From Pleurodeles waltl (taxonomy: Eukaryota; Chordata; Amphibia; Caudata; Salamandridae), in contig NC_090451.1 of assembly GCF_031143425.1 (NCBI RefSeq), positions 666,872,508 through 666,936,507 on the forward strand: a DNA stretch of 64,000 nucleotides. The letters run 5' to 3'. The notes below the pieces were generated by a model, which saw only the letters and a program-made list of their open reading frames with translations, made no database searches and was not told the origin of the DNA. The position numbers were made by a program, and so were the translations under genes. The first letter of the stretch is position 1, and every line of letters begins with the position of its first letter. This document shows, piece after piece, positions 61,831-64,000 of the stretch.

Positions 61831-64000
61831 ACACCATCTTTTCAAGTATCCTTCTTGTCCGTTTCGGCGCCTTCTGAATGAAAATGATTTCAGGTTTCTA
61901 AAGTCCGAGATTTCGTCACCATCTCTTTAATTGATTTGAACAAAATGGTAATTGGGAAATATTTTAACTTGTGTAAGAAGTTTGGGATTAGAGAGCAACC
62001 ATCTACACTAATACATCATGTATGGGTAGTCTGACCTAGAAAAAATCTGGGTTTCAAGTTATGAACTTTTATATTTGTAAATAATGTATTCCATGTAAAT
62101 AATTTGTTCCACGTGGTCCGTGGTCGCTCTAACCAGACGATCGAAACATACTAAGGAAAAAATGTATTTAAAATGAGGAAAGACTAATTTCCCAGTTCAG
62201 GGAGAGGAAGTTATCCTATCACTAGGCTACTTGTGCAACCACCACCTAGTGCTACTAGGAAAACAGAAAGCATAGAATCTGTGAAACATTTTAGAGTGTA
62301 ACCTCGCCCAAGTTAGAATTGACGCAAGCAATGGTCTTATCTCACCTGGCATGCTTCAAACTTATCAGCACAGCAAACCCAATAAACCCACCGATAGCCT
62401 GCAAGCTATCCACATCAAGAACAGACATACAGGACAATGGCATTGCTGCCTCCGTCTCATGACCAAGAACTTGCAAACTGCCTCATTCTACCTGCTCGTC
62501 AATGAACCATCAAAAGCACAGAGGTGGGCAATGGCTCTAGACCACAGGCTATGACCGATCTACACATCTGGATCACCTCCAATTACCTTTGCTTCAGGAG
62601 AGTCTAAACCCTGAACTAATCTGACCTGTCTTCAACGGTGCGTCCTACACAATAAAGAGTACAATTTAAGTTTCCGGATTTGCATGATTCCTCATATCCC
62701 CGTAGAATCCAGTTTCCACCTGTGCTGTTTTTCAGGTCTGGCCTAGACACAGCTTTTAGCTACATGTTAGCCTCATGCAATTAAACAATCATAAATAAAA
62801 ATACATACATATATTAACAAATAGAGGAGCTTTAGGCCAGCTATTTTCTTCCACCAGTCAGTTCAACCATCATTCATAATTTCCTTCCACACACCACTGT
62901 ACATAGCAAGGAACAGGGTCTTCTCTTCTGCAATGTGAATAATGGCGTTTTGTCTAATCCACTGCACATATGCCTAAAAAAAGATGCACTTTAATGCCAG
63001 GGCTGGTGCCCAAGTCCTATACTTTACCAATGCTTTTTTTTCTTTCTATTCTTTTTCCTTTTTTTAAATAAATGTGTAGTGCTCCTTATGCGCTCAACCT
63101 ATGTCTCTGGGTTACAAAAATTCAAAGCCAATTGGACCATTCCTTTGCACCACTGAAGATCATTTTTTCTGTGATATGCATTAAAAGACAAAAAGGTTTC
63201 TATACTTGTTCTAAGTACCCCTGAATTCAAGGAAGCACACATACCATTATAGTAAATGACATGGAATGAGAATTTGTTTTTTTTAATTGTAATACCAATA
63301 TATGACGACCAAGATTTGGTGGCAGGCTGTTTTGATTTTTTCTTCTTTTTTTATTTTCATGTCACATGCTTGTAATAAAAAAGGGAAAAAACAACTACTG
63401 CAAAAGCTTGCCAAAGCCATGTCTATTGTCTTTATCAGGCAATATCTTGCTTTATCAGGCATTCAGAAGTAGCCAGTGGCAGAATGTGGTGCTATTAAAA
63501 ATATGTTTAAAAAAAAAGAAAAACTGATGTCAACCCTGCTGAGCCAAATACAGCAATAAAATTGTTTACACCACCAGGGGTGCAAAACAGTCAACAGAGG
63601 ATGCATGCAGCAACTGGGTATTATTTTATGCGCCGAAACGGTTTCATGTCTTTTCTGTGTTTACCTGTCCGCTACTAACGCGCTCTGATGCTGGTGTCTC
63701 CATGCTCCTTTACATTGCACTCAACAAATGTATGTTATTTAATATTTATAGGATAACACAAACAGCCCCGGGGCTGCTTCAGGGCCCTGGTAGCTCCTAC
63801 AGATGAGAATATGAGTAAAAATGCAGCCAAAGGTCAAGAGCGCAGGAATCTAACCAGGGGACTGGTGAGTGACGCCTGATGATTTCCACTGCCTTTTATC
63901 TGTCACAAATTAGGAAAACCAGTGCTGTCTACCATGAAAGTATCCTCAAAAACTGCACGGTATATTCAAAATAAACCATAAGGTACACAGAAGAAACACC
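61831..64000. other. non-coding spacer to the right edge
   Basis: AT-rich DNA with poly-T and poly-A runs (63,038-63,063, 63,340-63,355, 63,511-63,519). No ORF with a recognisable domain; a 67-codon frame at 62,351-62,554 is unsupported. The stretch 63,395-63,560 has the look of an interspersed repeat but could not be identified or delimited. Confidence 0.45.

Overview
This looks like a stretch of a large, repeat-rich vertebrate genome, most likely a salamander or newt. The reasons are decayed non-LTR retrotransposons of two vertebrate-type clades (L1 and CR1/L2), long palindromic MITE-like elements, long gene-free spacers, and no bacterial-type coding density, Shine-Dalgarno sites or operons. 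The species assignment is inference from repeat style; no host gene anchors it.

Left 71% (1 to about 45,610): one uninterrupted, head-to-tail satellite array of a 44-bp monomer (clean example at 5,647-5,690). It runs off the left edge, so its full size is unknown; about 1,000 monomers are visible. The monomer is C-rich on the + strand (21 C against 6 G) and has two CpGs. All monomers point the same way. On top of the 44-bp period lies a nested, recent higher-order structure. The largest part is a 10,544-bp block present twice in tandem (7,877-18,420 and 18,421-28,964) with only scattered substitutions and a constant offset. Smaller tandem or near-tandem duplications have offsets of 2,491, 1,936, 1,903, 1,643, 1,505, 1,008, about 904-948 and 1,964 bp. 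Open reading frames in the array are by-products of the repeat and I do not annotate them as genes. At 45,605-45,812 the array decays into a few strongly diverged, AT-richer monomers, then stops.

Right 29% (about 45,813-64,000): ordinary non-coding DNA carrying old mobile elements. In order: a decayed CR1/L2-type LINE on the minus strand (46,760-47,690); a MITE-like element (49,434-50,030); a small stem-loop (50,037-50,101); a 170-bp palindromic MITE with TAA target duplications (50,275-50,444); a degenerate short-period minisatellite (50,560-51,450); a 5'-truncated, broken L1-type LINE on the minus strand with its poly(A) tail (about 53,150-55,227), inserted in one copy of an interspersed repeat; a second copy of that repeat (55,700-56,790), itself split by a GC-rich element made of seven consecutive hairpins (56,064-56,711); a degenerate tandem repeat (60,600-61,215); and a pyrimidine-rich tract (61,360-61,830). 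No functional protein-coding gene, tRNA or rRNA could be supported. The parts do not form a pathway. The window records satellite amplification and nested transposition.
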